A stretch of 64,000 bases of DNA from Limnochordaceae bacterium (GTDB taxonomy: Bacteria; Bacillota; Limnochordia; Limnochordales; Geochordaceae), in the NCBI GenBank assembly GCA_014896295.1, contig JADBKR010000008.1:682001-746000 (forward strand). The letters run 5' to 3'. The notes beneath the pieces were generated by a model that saw only the letters and a program-made list of their open reading frames with translations, did not search any database and had not been told where the DNA came from. Shown here piece by piece: positions 47,660 to 59,524 of the stretch. The stretch's first letter is position 1. Every line of letters starts with the position of its first letter. A program made the translations under genes and the position numbers.

Positions 47660-48789
47660 AAGAGGCGGAGATGCTCCAGGCGCACGCCGCCTCCGCTTCG
47701 GCGCCGGCCCCGTTCGTGCGGGTGCAGCGGTGGCTTGCCCGGCGGGCGGCCCCATGGCCGGGCCTGGGGTGGGCCGTGCTGGCGGCAGGGCTGGCGGGTG
47801 CGGCGGTGCTCGCCGCCCGGTGGGGAAGCATCGGGGTCACGTGGGCCGACGTCGCGCGGGGAGTGCTCGGCGGGATGACGGGCGAGCCACTCGAAGGGCG
47901 GGCGGCCATCGTGTGGCAGCTCCGGGTGCCCCGGGTCCTGGCGGGGATGCTGGCCGGGGCCGCCCTGGGCGTCTCAGGGGCCGCCCTGCAGGGGCTGTTT
48001 CGCAATCCGCTGGCCGACCCGTACTTGATGGGGGTGGCGCCGGGAGCCATCTTCGGCGTGGCGGTCGCACTGAGCGTGGCCGGCGCCGCCGCACCGGCGT
48101 TCGCAGGAAAGGTGGCCGCAGCGCAGGCGGCCGCCTACGTGCCGGCCGCGGCGTTCGTGGGCGCGCTGGGGGCGGTGCTGGCCGCCGTGGTGCTGGCCCA
48201 CACCGCAGGGGGCCGCCGCACCACCGATCTCGTCCTGGCCGGCGTGGTCGTGGGAAGCGTGCTGACCGCCGCCACCACGTACCTGATGCTGCGAGATGCC
48301 GACCGGATCCGGTCGGTGTTCGCGTGGACGCTGGGTAACCTCTCGCTGGTCGGATGGCCGGAGCTGGGCGCCGCGCTACCGTACGGCGTGGCCGGCATGC
48401 TGCCGCTGCTCGGCGCAGGGCGTGTGCTCAACGCCATGCAACTGGGCGAGGACGTGGCCCAGAGCCTTGGCATCCCGGTGCAGCGGCTGAAGCTCGGCCT
48501 CATCGCGGCTGCTTCCCTGGCGACGGCCGCCGTGGTGTCCCAGGTCGGGGTGATCGGGTTCGTGGGGCTGGTGGTGCCCCACGCCGTGAGGCGCCTGGCG
48601 GGGAGCGACTACCGGACGGTCCTGCCAGCCTCTGCCCTGGGCGGAGCCATGTTGCTGGTGCTGGCCGACCTGGTTGCCCGGATGGCGGCCAGGCCGGCGG
48701 AACTGCCCGTGGGGGTCGTGACCGCTCTCGTCGGGGGCCCCTTTTTCCTCTACCTGCTGCGCAAGGGGCACGGGCATGCTCCGTCTTGA
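47656..48789 (+). CDS. btuC: Cobalamin ABC transporter permease BtuC
   Basis: A 377-residue FecCD/BtuC-type permease with about ten helices. Diagnostic segments are LRVPRVLAGMLAGAALGVSGAALQGLFRNPLADPYLMGV, LGEDVAQSLGIPVQRLK and GVIGFVGLVVPHAVRRLAGSDYR. ATG 47656 overlaps the btuF stop (ATGA), and its 3' end overlaps btuD by 14 bp. Confidence 0.94.
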   Translation: MKEAEMLQAHAASASAPAPFVRVQRWLARRAAPWPGLGWAVLAAGLAGAAVLAARWGSIGVTWADVARGVLGGMTGEPLEGRAAIVWQLRVPRVLAGMLAGAALGVSGAALQGLFRNPLADPYLMGVAPGAIFGVAVALSVAGAAAPAFAGKVAAAQAAAYVPAAAFVGALGAVLAAVVLAHTAGGRRTTDLVLAGVVVGSVLTAATTYLMLRDADRIRSVFAWTLGNLSLVGWPELGAALPYGVAGMLPLLGAGRVLNAMQLGEDVAQSLGIPVQRLKLGLIAAASLATAAVVSQVGVIGFVGLVVPHAVRRLAGSDYRTVLPASALGGAMLLVLADLVARMAARPAELPVGVVTALVGGPFFLYLLRKGHGHAPS

Positions 48790-49537
48790 GGGGATCTGGC
48801 ACCGCTACGGAGCCATCGAGGCGCTACGGGGCGTGTCGCTCGAGTGGGGCCCCGGCCTCACCATGGTGCTGGGGCCCAACGGGAGCGGCAAGAGTACGCT
48901 CTTGAGGATAGCCGCCGGCTTGGTTGCGCCGGGCAGGGGGAGCGTCCTGCTCCAGGGCCGGCCCCTCGCCCGGCAAACGGGCTGGCAGCGCGGCCGGCTC
49001 ATCGCGTACGTCCCGCAAGACGGCCCGCTGCCGGAGGGCATGACGGTCTACCAGGTGGTCATGCTGGGACGCTTGCCCCACCTGGGATGGCTGGGTGCCG
49101 AAGGCCAGGAAGACGTGCGGGCCGTGCAAGAGGCGATGCAGCTGGCTTCCGTCGAGGCGCTGCGGGATCGGCCGGTCCAGGAGCTCTCCGGCGGGGAACG
49201 CCAGCGGGTCCGCATCGCCAGGGCGCTGTCGACCCGGGCCCCGGTCCTCTTGCTGGACGAGCCGGAGAGTCACCTCGACCTCTCCAACCAGTCTGCCCTT
49301 GCCGGCATCCTGCGCCGCCAGGCCGTGGAGGGCCGCACCGTGGTCATGGTCGTGCACGACCCCAACCTGGCGGCCCTCGCCGACCGCGTGATCGTGCTGG
49401 CCGGGGGGCGGGTGGTCGCGGACGGCCCTCCCGCCCACGTGCTGGTGGATCGCGTCATGGCGGCCATCTATGGGGACGGCTTCAGGATCGTGCAGGCTCA
49501 CGACGGCCTGCGGGCCATCGTGCCCTCGGCCGGGTGA
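48776..49537 (+). CDS. btuD: Cobalamin ABC transporter ATPase BtuD
   Basis: A 253-residue ATPase. Walker A is GPNGSGKST, the Q-loop is AYVPQDGPLPEGMTVYQVVMLGRLPHLGW, the signature is LSGGERQRVRIARAL and Walker B is VLLLDEPESHLDLSNQ. The GRxPH pattern after the Q-loop is typical of the iron-siderophore/B12 branch. It overlaps the convergent cydB end by 40 bp, leaving no room for a terminator. Confidence 0.93.
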   Translation: MLRLEGIWHRYGAIEALRGVSLEWGPGLTMVLGPNGSGKSTLLRIAAGLVAPGRGSVLLQGRPLARQTGWQRGRLIAYVPQDGPLPEGMTVYQVVMLGRLPHLGWLGAEGQEDVRAVQEAMQLASVEALRDRPVQELSGGERQRVRIARALSTRAPVLLLDEPESHLDLSNQSALAGILRRQAVEGRTVVMVVHDPNLAALADRVIVLAGGRVVADGPPAHVLVDRVMAAIYGDGFRIVQAHDGLRAIVPSAG

Positions 49538-50547
49538 GCGGGCGTTCGGGGCGACTTGAAGACGGCCCACAAGAGGCCCAGGGCCGGGACCAGCAGAGCG
49601 AGCCCGGGTAGGGAGATGGCGATGACCGTCGACACCACCCCGGCGGGCGCGGCCGCCTCCTGCAGGCTCAACGTGGGGTAGACCACGTAAGGCCCCCGCG
49701 CCAGCGCGAACGACCCGACCATGCCGGCCAGTTGCAGTGCGACCAGGACGCGGGCGGCCGGATAGTGGCGCCGCCACAGCGACGTCGCGGCGAGGACGGC
49801 GGCGACCAGGCCGCCGGCGGTGACCGGCAGGACCGGCGGGGCGAAAAGCCTATCGGCGAGCGCGGGAGCTGCCTCGGCGAGGCTCCCCAGGTTCATGAGG
49901 GTGAGGCCCGCCACCACCCCTGCCGACGCCAGGGCCCGCCTGCGAAACAGGGCCTGCAGCTCGCCGCCGGTCTCCAGGGTCATGAAGACGGCGGCAACGT
50001 AGGCGCTCGTGGCCGCCGCCAGCAACCCCACCCCGAGCGAGAGCGGCGACCACCACCCCGCCGGTCCCAGCGGCCGGTCGGCGACCAGCGGGGCGCCGCC
50101 CTCCCGCGGCGTCAGGAGCCCTACGGTCATGCCCATCAAGAGGGGCGTCAGAAGGCTCGCTACCCCGAAGACCCAGGACCAGGCTCCCCGGCGGCCTCCC
50201 TCCTGCGCCTCGGGCGCGGGGCGCAGGGCGAAGGCTGCACCCCGCAGGATCAGGCCGGCCAGAGCGAGATGCAGCGGCCAGAACAGGGCCACGGTGACGG
50301 TCGAAAAGCCTGCCGGAAAGGCCGTGAAGGCCACTACCAGGGCGAAGATGAGCCAGACGTGGTTGACTTCCCATACCGGGCCCATGGCCCGGGCGATGGC
50401 GCCGCGCTGCCTGGCCGCGGACGGCCCGGAGGCGAACAGATCCCAGATGCCCCCTCCGAAATCGGCTCCCCCGAAGAGGACGTAAAGACCCAGGGCCACG
50501 AGCACCAGAAGGCCGGCCTGAAGGTGGGAGGGGATGGGCACCGTCAT
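49498..50547 (-). CDS. cydB: Cytochrome bd quinol oxidase subunit II
   Basis: A 349-residue membrane protein with about nine helices. The family start is LLVLVALGLYVLFGGADFGGGIWDLF, followed by MGPVWEVNHVWLIFALVVAFTAFPAGFS. ATG 50547 overlaps the cydA stop (ATGA). With CydA it forms a terminal oxidase reducing O2 to water without proton pumping, usually at low oxygen. No cydDC or cydX gene was seen. Confidence 0.93.
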   Translation of the reverse strand: MTVPIPSHLQAGLLVLVALGLYVLFGGADFGGGIWDLFASGPSAARQRGAIARAMGPVWEVNHVWLIFALVVAFTAFPAGFSTVTVALFWPLHLALAGLILRGAAFALRPAPEAQEGGRRGAWSWVFGVASLLTPLLMGMTVGLLTPREGGAPLVADRPLGPAGWWSPLSLGVGLLAAATSAYVAAVFMTLETGGELQALFRRRALASAGVVAGLTLMNLGSLAEAAPALADRLFAPPVLPVTAGGLVAAVLAATSLWRRHYPAARVLVALQLAGMVGSFALARGPYVVYPTLSLQEAAAPAGVVSTVIAISLPGLALLVPALGLLWAVFKSPRTPAHPAEGTMARRPS

Positions 50548-51989
50548 ACCCACGCCTCCTTCGCCGTGTCCGGTCGGTCGTGCGCCCGGGCTGCGAGCTC
50601 CTCGCTCCCGGGTGAGGTGAGCCCGGTCCAGTTCAAACGGCGTATCAGCCACATCAAGGCCCCGCCGAGCAACAGGTACAGGCCCAGGAAGGCCATCAGG
50701 GTGGCCTGGATCCCCGCCGCCGGCGTGACTGCCTCGCCGGTTCGCATCACGCCGTAAACGATCCAGGGTTGGCGGCCCACCTCGGCCACCACCCATCCCG
50801 CCTCGAGGGCGACGAGGCCGAGCGGCGAGCTCACCGCGAGCGCCCCCAGCAGCCAGCGTGGCAGCGGCGACCAGATCTGCCCGCGGCGGCGGGCGTACGT
50901 CCACCAGAACCAGGCGGCCACCGCCAGCATGGCGATGCCGGCGCCTACCATGGCCTGGAACGAGAGGTGCGTGACGGGAACGTTGGGCCACCGGTCGGCC
51001 GGCGTCTTGTCCAGGCCCTGCACGGGCGCCGTCGGATCCCGGTACGCGAGCCAGCTCAAGGCGTGCGGGATCTCCACGGCCCCGATCACCCGCCGGCCCT
51101 CCACGTCCGGCCAGCCTCCGATGCGCAGGGGAGCCCCGGCCTCCGTACGGAACTGGGACTCCATCGCCGCCAGCTTGACGGGCTGCTGGTGAGCCACCAG
51201 GCGCGCGCTCGCGTCCCCGGTGATCGGCATGAGGGCGGCGACGACGGCTCCCACGGCCAGGGTGACCACCAGCGCCGCATGGATGCGTTCGCGCCTTGTG
51301 CCATCGAGGGTCCCGGCCGCTGCGTGCTTGCGCGCCCACCACGCGTAGGCGCCGGCCATCGCGAAGGCGGTGGCGGCGTACGTGGCCAGCGTGGAGTGGA
51401 GGGCCATCACCGGCCACGTGGGGTTGGCGAAGAGCAGCCGGGCCGGGCTGGCGACGGCCCCGTCAGAGCGCAGCCACGCTTCCGCTCCCACGGGGTTTTG
51501 CATCCAGGCGTTGGCCGAGCTCACCAGCACGCTGGAGGCCGCGGAGAAGACGGCCACCCCCCACCCCGTGAGCCAGTGCGCCCACGGGCGCAGCCGGTCC
51601 CACCCGTAGACGTACAGCGCCAGGAAGATGGCCTCGAGGAAGAAGGCGAACGCCTCGGCGGTGAACGCCGGGCCGATGACGGGCCCGAAGCGCTGCATGA
51701 ATGCCGGCCACAGCAGGCCTAGCTCGAACGAGAGCGCCGTGCCGCTCACCGCGCCGATGGCGAAGAACGCGGCCGTGAGCTTGGCCCAGCTCTTCGCCAG
51801 AGCCAGGTAGTGAGGACGGCGCCGTGCGATGCCGATGCCTTCGGCCAAGAGCATCAGGAGCGGCATCCCGACGCCGAACGCCGCGAAGATCATGTGGAAG
51901 CCCAGGGAGAAGCCCATCTGAACCCGAGCGGCCATCAGATCGGTCAAGGGCCATCCCGCCTCCCCTTGTCGCTTGCGAGTCCGGGGCAT
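50544..51989 (-). CDS. cydA: Cytochrome bd quinol oxidase subunit I
   Basis: A 481-residue haem-binding subunit with nine or so helices. It has the haem-ligand region ARVQMGFSLGFHMIFAAFGVG (His about 29), TAEAFAFFLEAIFLALYVYGWDRL and WPVMALHSTLATYAATAFA. It also has the quinol-site motif GDASARLVAHQQPVKLAAMES. The Q-loop is short, as in cyanide-insensitive-type oxidases. ATG 51989 lacks a clear ribosome-binding site; TTG 51947 (after GGGATGG) would give the usual N-terminus. It is divergent from fba across about 170 bp in which I see no convincing promoter. Confidence 0.93.
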   Translation of the reverse strand: MPRTRKRQGEAGWPLTDLMAARVQMGFSLGFHMIFAAFGVGMPLLMLLAEGIGIARRRPHYLALAKSWAKLTAAFFAIGAVSGTALSFELGLLWPAFMQRFGPVIGPAFTAEAFAFFLEAIFLALYVYGWDRLRPWAHWLTGWGVAVFSAASSVLVSSANAWMQNPVGAEAWLRSDGAVASPARLLFANPTWPVMALHSTLATYAATAFAMAGAYAWWARKHAAAGTLDGTRRERIHAALVVTLAVGAVVAALMPITGDASARLVAHQQPVKLAAMESQFRTEAGAPLRIGGWPDVEGRRVIGAVEIPHALSWLAYRDPTAPVQGLDKTPADRWPNVPVTHLSFQAMVGAGIAMLAVAAWFWWTYARRRGQIWSPLPRWLLGALAVSSPLGLVALEAGWVVAEVGRQPWIVYGVMRTGEAVTPAAGIQATLMAFLGLYLLLGGALMWLIRRLNWTGLTSPGSEELAARAHDRPDTAKEAWV

Positions 51990-52157
51990 TCTAGCCACGG
52001 CGGTGGGAGGGCCGTAATGGACAGTTGTCCCGCTACGGACAGTGCGAACGTACTGTTTATGGCTCCCAGGCTTCCGCGAGCGCGGAAGAGGAAGAGACCC
52101 TTCCAGGCGGAAGTACCTTGCCCGTAAGCGGTTCAACGAGGGGAGTCGAATGGTGGT

Positions 52158-53129
52158 ATGCCTCTGATTACGCTTTACCAGTGCCTCAGGGAAGCCGAGA
52201 AGGGCGGGTACGGCGTCGGTGCGTTCAACGTCAACAACATGGAGCAAATCCAGGGGATCATGCAGGCGGCCCGGCAGACCCGTTCGCCGGTCATCCTGCA
52301 AGCGAGCCGCGGCGCTCTGAAATACACCAACCTCACCTACCTGAAGCACCTCCTGCAAGCCGCCCTGGAGGAAAATCCCGACATTCCCGTCGTGTTCCAC
52401 CTGGATCACGGCGATAGCCTGGAAACGGTCAAGACGGCCATCTCCCTCGGGTTCAGCTCGGTGATGATCGACGGCTCCCATCTCGAGTTTGAACAAAACG
52501 TGGCGCTCACCCGCTCCGTGGTGGAGTACGCACACGAGCGCGGGGTCTCGGTGGAGGCGGAGCTCGGCACTCTGGGGGGTATCGAGGAGGACGTGGCCGG
52601 GAAGGTCAAGCTGACCGACCCGGTGCAGGCCGAGGAGTTCGTCCGGCGGACCGGGTGCGACGCCCTGGCGGTGGCCATCGGCACCTCTCACGGCGCGTAC
52701 AAGTTCAAGGCCGAGCCCAAGCTGGCGCTCGACCTGGTGCCGGAGATCTACCGGCGCGTCCGCGTCCCGCTGGTCATGCACGGTTCTTCTTCGGTGCCGC
52801 AGGAGCTGGTCGAGGAGGTCAACCGGTACGGCGGGCGCATGGCGGGCAGCCGGGGCGTGCCCATCGAGAGCATCCAGCAGGCCATCAAGCTCGGCGTCCG
52901 CAAGATCAACGTCGACACGGACATCCGCCTGGCGGTCACCGCGGCGGTCCGCAAAGTCTTCGTGGAGTCGCCGGAGAAGTTCGACCCGCGGGAATACCTG
53001 GGGCCGGCCAGGGAGGCCATCGCCCGGGTGGTGGCGTCCCGCATGGAGGCGTTCGGCACGGCGGGCCACGCCGGCGACTACGCGCCGGTATCGCTCGAGG
53101 AGATGCGGGCTCACTACCGCCAGAAGTGA
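52158..53129 (+). CDS. fba: Class II fructose-bisphosphate aldolase
   Basis: A 323-residue zinc-dependent aldolase of glycolysis and gluconeogenesis. It has YGVGAFNVNNMEQIQGIM and the zinc/catalytic block HLDHGDS (H81, D83, H84). AIGTSHGAYKF and VMHGSSSVPQE carry the other zinc histidines. KINVDTDIRLA is the phosphate-binding loop. The length is normal. It is followed 37 bp later by a GH1 beta-glucosidase, a carbohydrate-use pair. Confidence 0.96.
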   Translation: MPLITLYQCLREAEKGGYGVGAFNVNNMEQIQGIMQAARQTRSPVILQASRGALKYTNLTYLKHLLQAALEENPDIPVVFHLDHGDSLETVKTAISLGFSSVMIDGSHLEFEQNVALTRSVVEYAHERGVSVEAELGTLGGIEEDVAGKVKLTDPVQAEEFVRRTGCDALAVAIGTSHGAYKFKAEPKLALDLVPEIYRRVRVPLVMHGSSSVPQELVEEVNRYGGRMAGSRGVPIESIQQAIKLGVRKINVDTDIRLAVTAAVRKVFVESPEKFDPREYLGPAREAIARVVASRMEAFGTAGHAGDYAPVSLEEMRAHYRQK

Positions 53130-53166
53130 CCGTACCGGCAAGGCTCGGGGGGAGGCATGATCCATC

Positions 53167-54516
53167 ATGGCGGAAGGCGGCTTTCCGCCCGGGTTCCTGT
53201 GGGGCGCCGCCACCGCGGCGTACCAGATCGAGGGTGCCGTCGACGAAGGTGGGCGTGGGGAGTCGATCTGGGACCGCTTCAGCCATACGCCGGGCAAGAC
53301 CCGCGACGGTGACACCGGCGACGTGGCCTGCGACCACTACCACCGCTACCGCGATGACGTGAGGATCATGCGGGAGCTGGGCCTGGCGGCCTACCGATTC
53401 TCGGTGGCCTGGCCCCGCATCTTTCCCGAGGGACGGGGCCGCCCCAACCCCGACGGGGTCGCCTTCTACGAGCGGCTGCTCGACGAGCTCGAGAAGGCGG
53501 GTATCCAGCCGGTGGTGACCCTGTACCACTGGGACCTGCCCCAGGCCTTACAGGACCGGGGCGGCTGGCCCCACCGCGACACGGCTTATCGGTTTGCCGA
53601 CTACGCGGCGTGGATGTTCGACCGGCTGGGAGACCGGGTGCCGTACTGGATCACCCACAACGAGCCGTTCGTGGTGAGCATCCTGGGGCACGTGACGGGC
53701 GAGCACGCGCCCGGGCTCAACGACCCGGCGGCGGGCTTCCGGACGGCCCATCACCTGCTCCTCTCCCACGGGCTGGCCGTCCAGGCGTTCCGGGAGGGGG
53801 GCCGGCGCAAGGGGCGGATCGGCATCACCCTCAACCTGTCCCCCGTCCACCCCGCGTCCGGCTCTCCCGAGGACGAGGCGGCGGCGCGCCGGGTCGACGG
53901 GCTCATCAACCGGTGGTTCCTGGATCCGCTCTTTCGCGGGGCGTACCCGGAGGACATGGTCGAGCACTTCGGCCGCCTGATCCCGCTGCCCGAGGCGAGC
54001 GAGGCCGACATGCGGCTCATATCCCAGGACGTCGACTTCCTCGGGGTCAACTACTACTCCCGCCAGGTGGTGCGCCACGACCCGGGCGAGCTGTTCTTGC
54101 AGATGCGGCAGATCGACGGGCCCGGGCCCAAGACGGAGATGGGCTGGGAGGTGTATCCGGCGGGGTTGGGCGAGATCCTGCGGCGCCTGCACGAGGCGTA
54201 CACCAAAGCGCCCCTCTTCGTGACCGAAAACGGGGCGGCATACCCCGACACGGTGAGCCCCGACGGGGCGGTGCACGATCCGGACCGGATCGCCTACTTG
54301 CGGGATCACCTGCTGGAGCTATCGCGCGTGATCGCAGGCGGCGTGCCGGTGCAGGGGTACTTCCTGTGGTCCCTCATGGACAACTTCGAGTGGGCCCACG
54401 GGTATTCCAAGCGCTTCGGGATCCTTTACGTCGACTACCCGACCCAGCGGCGTATCTGGAAGGACAGCGCCTACTGGTACCGGCGGGTCATCGAGGCCAA
54501 CGCCGTCGTGGAGTGA
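53167..54516 (+). CDS. GH1-family beta-glucosidase
   Basis: A 449-residue retaining glycosidase. The N-terminal GH1 signature is FLWGAATAAYQIEGAVDEGGRG. The acid/base is Glu166 in THNEP and the nucleophile is Glu354 in VTENG. GYFLWSLMDNFEWAHGYSKRFG is the aglycone/glycone site near the end. It has no signal peptide, so it probably hydrolyses imported beta-glucosides. The sugar symporter at 60641 is a possible supplier. Confidence 0.96.
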   Translation: MAEGGFPPGFLWGAATAAYQIEGAVDEGGRGESIWDRFSHTPGKTRDGDTGDVACDHYHRYRDDVRIMRELGLAAYRFSVAWPRIFPEGRGRPNPDGVAFYERLLDELEKAGIQPVVTLYHWDLPQALQDRGGWPHRDTAYRFADYAAWMFDRLGDRVPYWITHNEPFVVSILGHVTGEHAPGLNDPAAGFRTAHHLLLSHGLAVQAFREGGRRKGRIGITLNLSPVHPASGSPEDEAAARRVDGLINRWFLDPLFRGAYPEDMVEHFGRLIPLPEASEADMRLISQDVDFLGVNYYSRQVVRHDPGELFLQMRQIDGPGPKTEMGWEVYPAGLGEILRRLHEAYTKAPLFVTENGAAYPDTVSPDGAVHDPDRIAYLRDHLLELSRVIAGGVPVQGYFLWSLMDNFEWAHGYSKRFGILYVDYPTQRRIWKDSAYWYRRVIEANAVVE

Positions 54517-54590
54517 CGCCCGGGACCGGCTCCGTATCCACGAGCGGCGGGCGCCCGCCGGCCTTGCCCCCAGGGTGGGAGGCAGCAGCG

Positions 54591-54611
54591 GCAAGCGCCC
54601 GCCGCGCTTGC
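54591..54611. terminator. Hairpin between convergent bglA-like and acs genes
   Basis: GCAAGCGC, a 5-base loop and the complementary GCGCTTGC lie between two convergent stops (54516 and 54620). There is no U-tract on either side. The position suits a bidirectional terminator. Confidence 0.5.
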
Positions 54612-54619
54612 TGTCGGCC

Positions 54620-56581
<1,962 letters not shown>

Positions 56582-56666
56582 GCCGTGCAGCCCCCCGTGT
56601 GCATTTGTGCTTGCGCCCACGATGTGAGAGCGATCTCAACCGCGGCGCAGCGAGATAGAGTAACCT

Positions 56667-56695
56667 TTATCATAGCGATACTCGTAAAGGATTGC
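56667..56695 (-). promoter_or_regulatory. Predicted sigma-70-type promoter of acs
   Basis: On the minus strand TTGCAA (56695-56690), a 17-bp spacer and TATGAT (56672-56667) form a near-consensus promoter in an AT-rich island. Confidence 0.8.
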
Positions 56696-56802
56696 AAAAC
56701 GGTACGCCACGGCGCGAAAGGCGGATGGCCGCGAGACCCTCGAAAGAACCGGGACATGCGGCCATCCGCCTGGGACGACGCGGAAAGGCTCACATGGGGA
56801 GC

Positions 56803-57225
56803 CTACGCGCGCTCGGGCGATCCCGGCCCGTGACGGCGATGGGGGCCGGCGTGGGCCTCTCCCGCGTGGGTGAAGAGCAGCGAGACGGGCAGCGACCGCA
56901 CCCGGCGCTTCAGGTACGGCTCGGGGTCGGCCAGCACCTGGGAAAGCCGCGTCCCCGCCTCGACGGGAATGAATTCCAGATGATGACGCTGCGCCAGTTC
57001 GTGGGAATGCTCGCAAAACGTGCCAGGCACCGCCAGCACGGCCTTGACGCCGCTATCGACGAACAGCCGGGTGACCACTGCCCGCCGCCCCTGTCGAACC
57101 GTCTGAGCCGGGTTGGGAAGGTGGGTCACCTGGCCGGAGTCGGTGTCGGCGATGGCCGCAATGGGGCCGTCGGGAAGCGGCACGATAGTGTCCTGATCCG
57201 TATCCAGCACAGCACCGATGCGCAT
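56803..57225 (-). CDS. NifX/NafY-like (dinitrogenase cofactor-type) domain protein
   Basis: A 140-residue cytoplasmic protein. The layout MRIGAVLD..., [56 protein letters not shown] fits the small alpha/beta NifX-like fold. No nif gene is nearby, so a role in nitrogenase assembly should not be assumed. The last 20 residues are His/Gly/Pro-rich. ATG 57225 follows GGGGG by 5 nt. Confidence 0.5.
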   Translation of the reverse strand: MRIGAVLDTDQDTIVPLPDGPIAAIADTDSGQVTHLPNPAQTVRQGRRAVVTRLFVDSGVKAVLAVPGTFCEHSHELAQRHHLEFIPVEAGTRLSQVLADPEPYLKRRVRSLPVSLLFTHAGEAHAGPHRRHGPGSPERA

Positions 57226-57405
57226 GGTATCCCCCCTGGCTTGGGCTCATACCCCGTGGGGTAGCCCGCCACAGTGTACCACTCGGCAAGGCGCCGGTGG
57301 CAAGCGCGGCGGGCAGGGGCGTTGCGCCCGGGATGCGAAGGATCAGCCGGCCGGTAGCACGCGCACGGGCCGTGTGGATGCGGCTCTCGGACGAAAGGTG
57401 GACGG

Positions 57406-59201
57406 GTGACCATTTCCCGGGAAATCCTGCGGGAGTTGATGTCGGCCATGACCCGGCTTCGCCGGGAGGCCGCGACCGTCGACGAGATCGACGCGTGGGC
57501 GACTCGCCTGGAGCAGCATCTGGCCGAGCTCGAGCTGTTGATGGGGATGGCCCTTCCGGAAAGCCTCGAGCCGGCCTTCGTCACGCCGGCAGGCAGCGTG
57601 CCACGCCCGGCTGCTCCCTCGCCGTCCCTTGCCGGCCACCCGCCGGCGCCGGAGGCGCCCTCCGCGCCCGGAAGGCGCCCTTACATACCGGGGGCGGGTA
57701 CCCGCCGGCACGGGAGGCCGCTTCGGGTGGCCGAAGCCCCGCTCTCCCGACTCTCCGTGCGACGGTCCGGGCCGTCCGTGAAGGGCAACGCGCCCCGTCC
57801 GACCTGGTCGACGAGGCGCTTTTACGCATCCGGGCCATGGCCCAACTGCACGCCTTCATCGCGGTCTTCGAGGAGGCGGCGCGCCGGGAGGCGGAACAGG
57901 CGGAGCGACGCATCGCCTCCGGCCAGGCTCGCCTGCTCGAAGGCGTACCGGTGGCCGTCAAGGACCTCGTGGCGATGGCCGGATACGCCATGACGGGAGG
58001 CTCCAGGGCGCTGGAAGCCCAAGAGGCGACCTCGGACGCCCCCGCCGTGGCGCGCCTGCGCCGGGCAGGCGCCATCGTGGTAGGCGCCGCCAACTTGCAC
58101 GAGCTGGCGTACGGGGTGACCTCCGAAAACCCCCACTACGGCGCCGTGCGCAATCCCAGGGACCCGGAGCGCGTGGCGGGGGGTTCGAGCGGCGGCTCCG
58201 CGGCGGCCGTCGCGACAGGCATGGCGCTGGCAGCGCTCGGGACCGATACGGGCGGATCGATCCGCATCCCGGCTGCGGCCTGCGGGGTGGCCGGGCTCAA
58301 GCCCACTTACGGCCGGGTATCGCGGGAAGGCGTCTTCCCGCTGGCGTGGAGTCTCGACCACGTGGGACCGTTGGCGCCAGGCGTGGCGGACCTGGCCGTG
58401 CTGCTGGCACTGCTCGCCGACGAGCCGGCCCGCCTGGAGCATGACTTCGCGCAGGCCCTGCTGGCCGGCGAGGGCGAGGATCTGGAGGCCATGGACCTGC
58501 CTCCGGCGTTGCGGGCCGCAGCGCGCCTGGCTCAGGCCGCGGACGGGCCCGCGCCGCCTGCCTCGGCGGAACGGGCGGCCGCCGGGCTGCGGTTCGGCGT
58601 GCCCCCGGACGACTGGGCGCAACCGCTCCAACCCGCCGTGTCCGCAGCGTGGCAGCGGGCCAAAGAGGCGCTCCGCGCGGCCGGGCTGCCCCTCTACGAG
58701 GTCACCCTTCCACCCCTGGCGCACGTCCGGGTAGCCCAGTTCGTCATCTTGCAGTCCGAGGCCGCGGCCGTCCACCGCCACCGGCTACGATCCCGCTGGC
58801 AGGACTACGGCGCCGACGTGCGGCTGCGCTTGAAGATCGGGGAGTTCTTGAGCGCGATCGACTACTTGCAGGGCCAGCGCCTGCGACGCCGGCTCACCGA
58901 CCAGGCCCGAAGCGCCCTCGCGCAGGCCGACGTGCTGCTGCTGCCCACCCTTCCCCTGACGGCGCCGCCGATCGGCACCCGCTGGGTCACGATCCAATCC
59001 GAGACGGAGCCCACGCACCGCGCCCTCACCCGGTTCACTTCCCTGTTCAACCTGACGGGGCTGCCCGCCCTCAGCCTTCCGGCCGGGAGCGACGATGGGG
59101 GATTGCCCGTGGGCCTCCAGCTGGCGGCTTCGTGGGGGCGGGAGCTGGACCTGCTGCGAGCGGGAGTGGTGCTCGAGGCCTTGCTGGGCGCAACAGGCTG
59201 A
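57406..59201 (+). CDS. Amidase-signature hydrolase with N-terminal helical extension (frameshifted)
   Basis: GTG 57406 with AAAGGTGG upstream begins a helical segment of about 60 residues ([35 protein letters not shown]) followed by a Pro-rich linker. The amidase domain then continues in another frame from about 57740. It has the catalytic Lys in GVPVAVKDL and the serines in [15 protein letters not shown] and [14 protein letters not shown], the Ser-cisSer-Lys triad. One missing base between about 57690 and 57745 explains the shift, since the amidase frame has no good start of its own. The N-terminal piece resembles GatC/AtzG-type small subunits, so this may be a fused amidase. The substrate is unknown. 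Confidence 0.82.
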
Positions 59202-59281
59202 GAGAGCGTGCATGGCCGCCCGCCTCCTGCTCCGGGCACTCGTGCCGCCGGCAGGCCATAGGATCGCCTGGGGGAGACACC

Positions 59282-59506
59282 GTGAGCCTTTACCCTTCGG
59301 ATCCGCTGCAGGTCCACGTCCTGGGACGCGAATACCGGGTCACCCGCAGGAGCCTCGGGCCCGGGCCCTTGCGGGTCGGGAGCCGCTCGTTCTGGCTCGA
59401 GGAGCTGGAGATCGTCGTCCGGTCCGCGTGGCCGATGGCGTGGCGCCCGGGCGAACGGGGCCGGGACCCGGAGCGATCGGATGCCGGGGACGCGGCCGAG
59501 CGATGA
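59282..59506 (+). CDS. Small hypothetical protein
   Basis: A 74-residue protein, GTG 59282 with GGGGGAG 5 nt upstream. It begins SLYPSDPLQVHVLGREYRVTRRSLGPG and includes SRSFWLEELEIVV, suggesting a short beta-rich fold. I do not recognise it. It lies 80 bp after the amidase on the same strand and converges on the alcohol dehydrogenase gene. Confidence 0.5.
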   Translation: MSLYPSDPLQVHVLGREYRVTRRSLGPGPLRVGSRSFWLEELEIVVRSAWPMAWRPGERGRDPERSDAGDAAER

Positions 59507-59524
59507 AGGAGCGCCGGCCGGGAG

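Noticed and set aside
51990-53315. Upstream extension of cydA over the fba gene on the opposite strand
   Set aside because: The sequence is an antisense shadow of fba; CydA homology begins only near 51945.
56803-57225. Evidence for nitrogen fixation
   Set aside because: Only a NifX-like fold is suggested and no other nif gene is present; the fold is used widely outside nitrogenase assembly.
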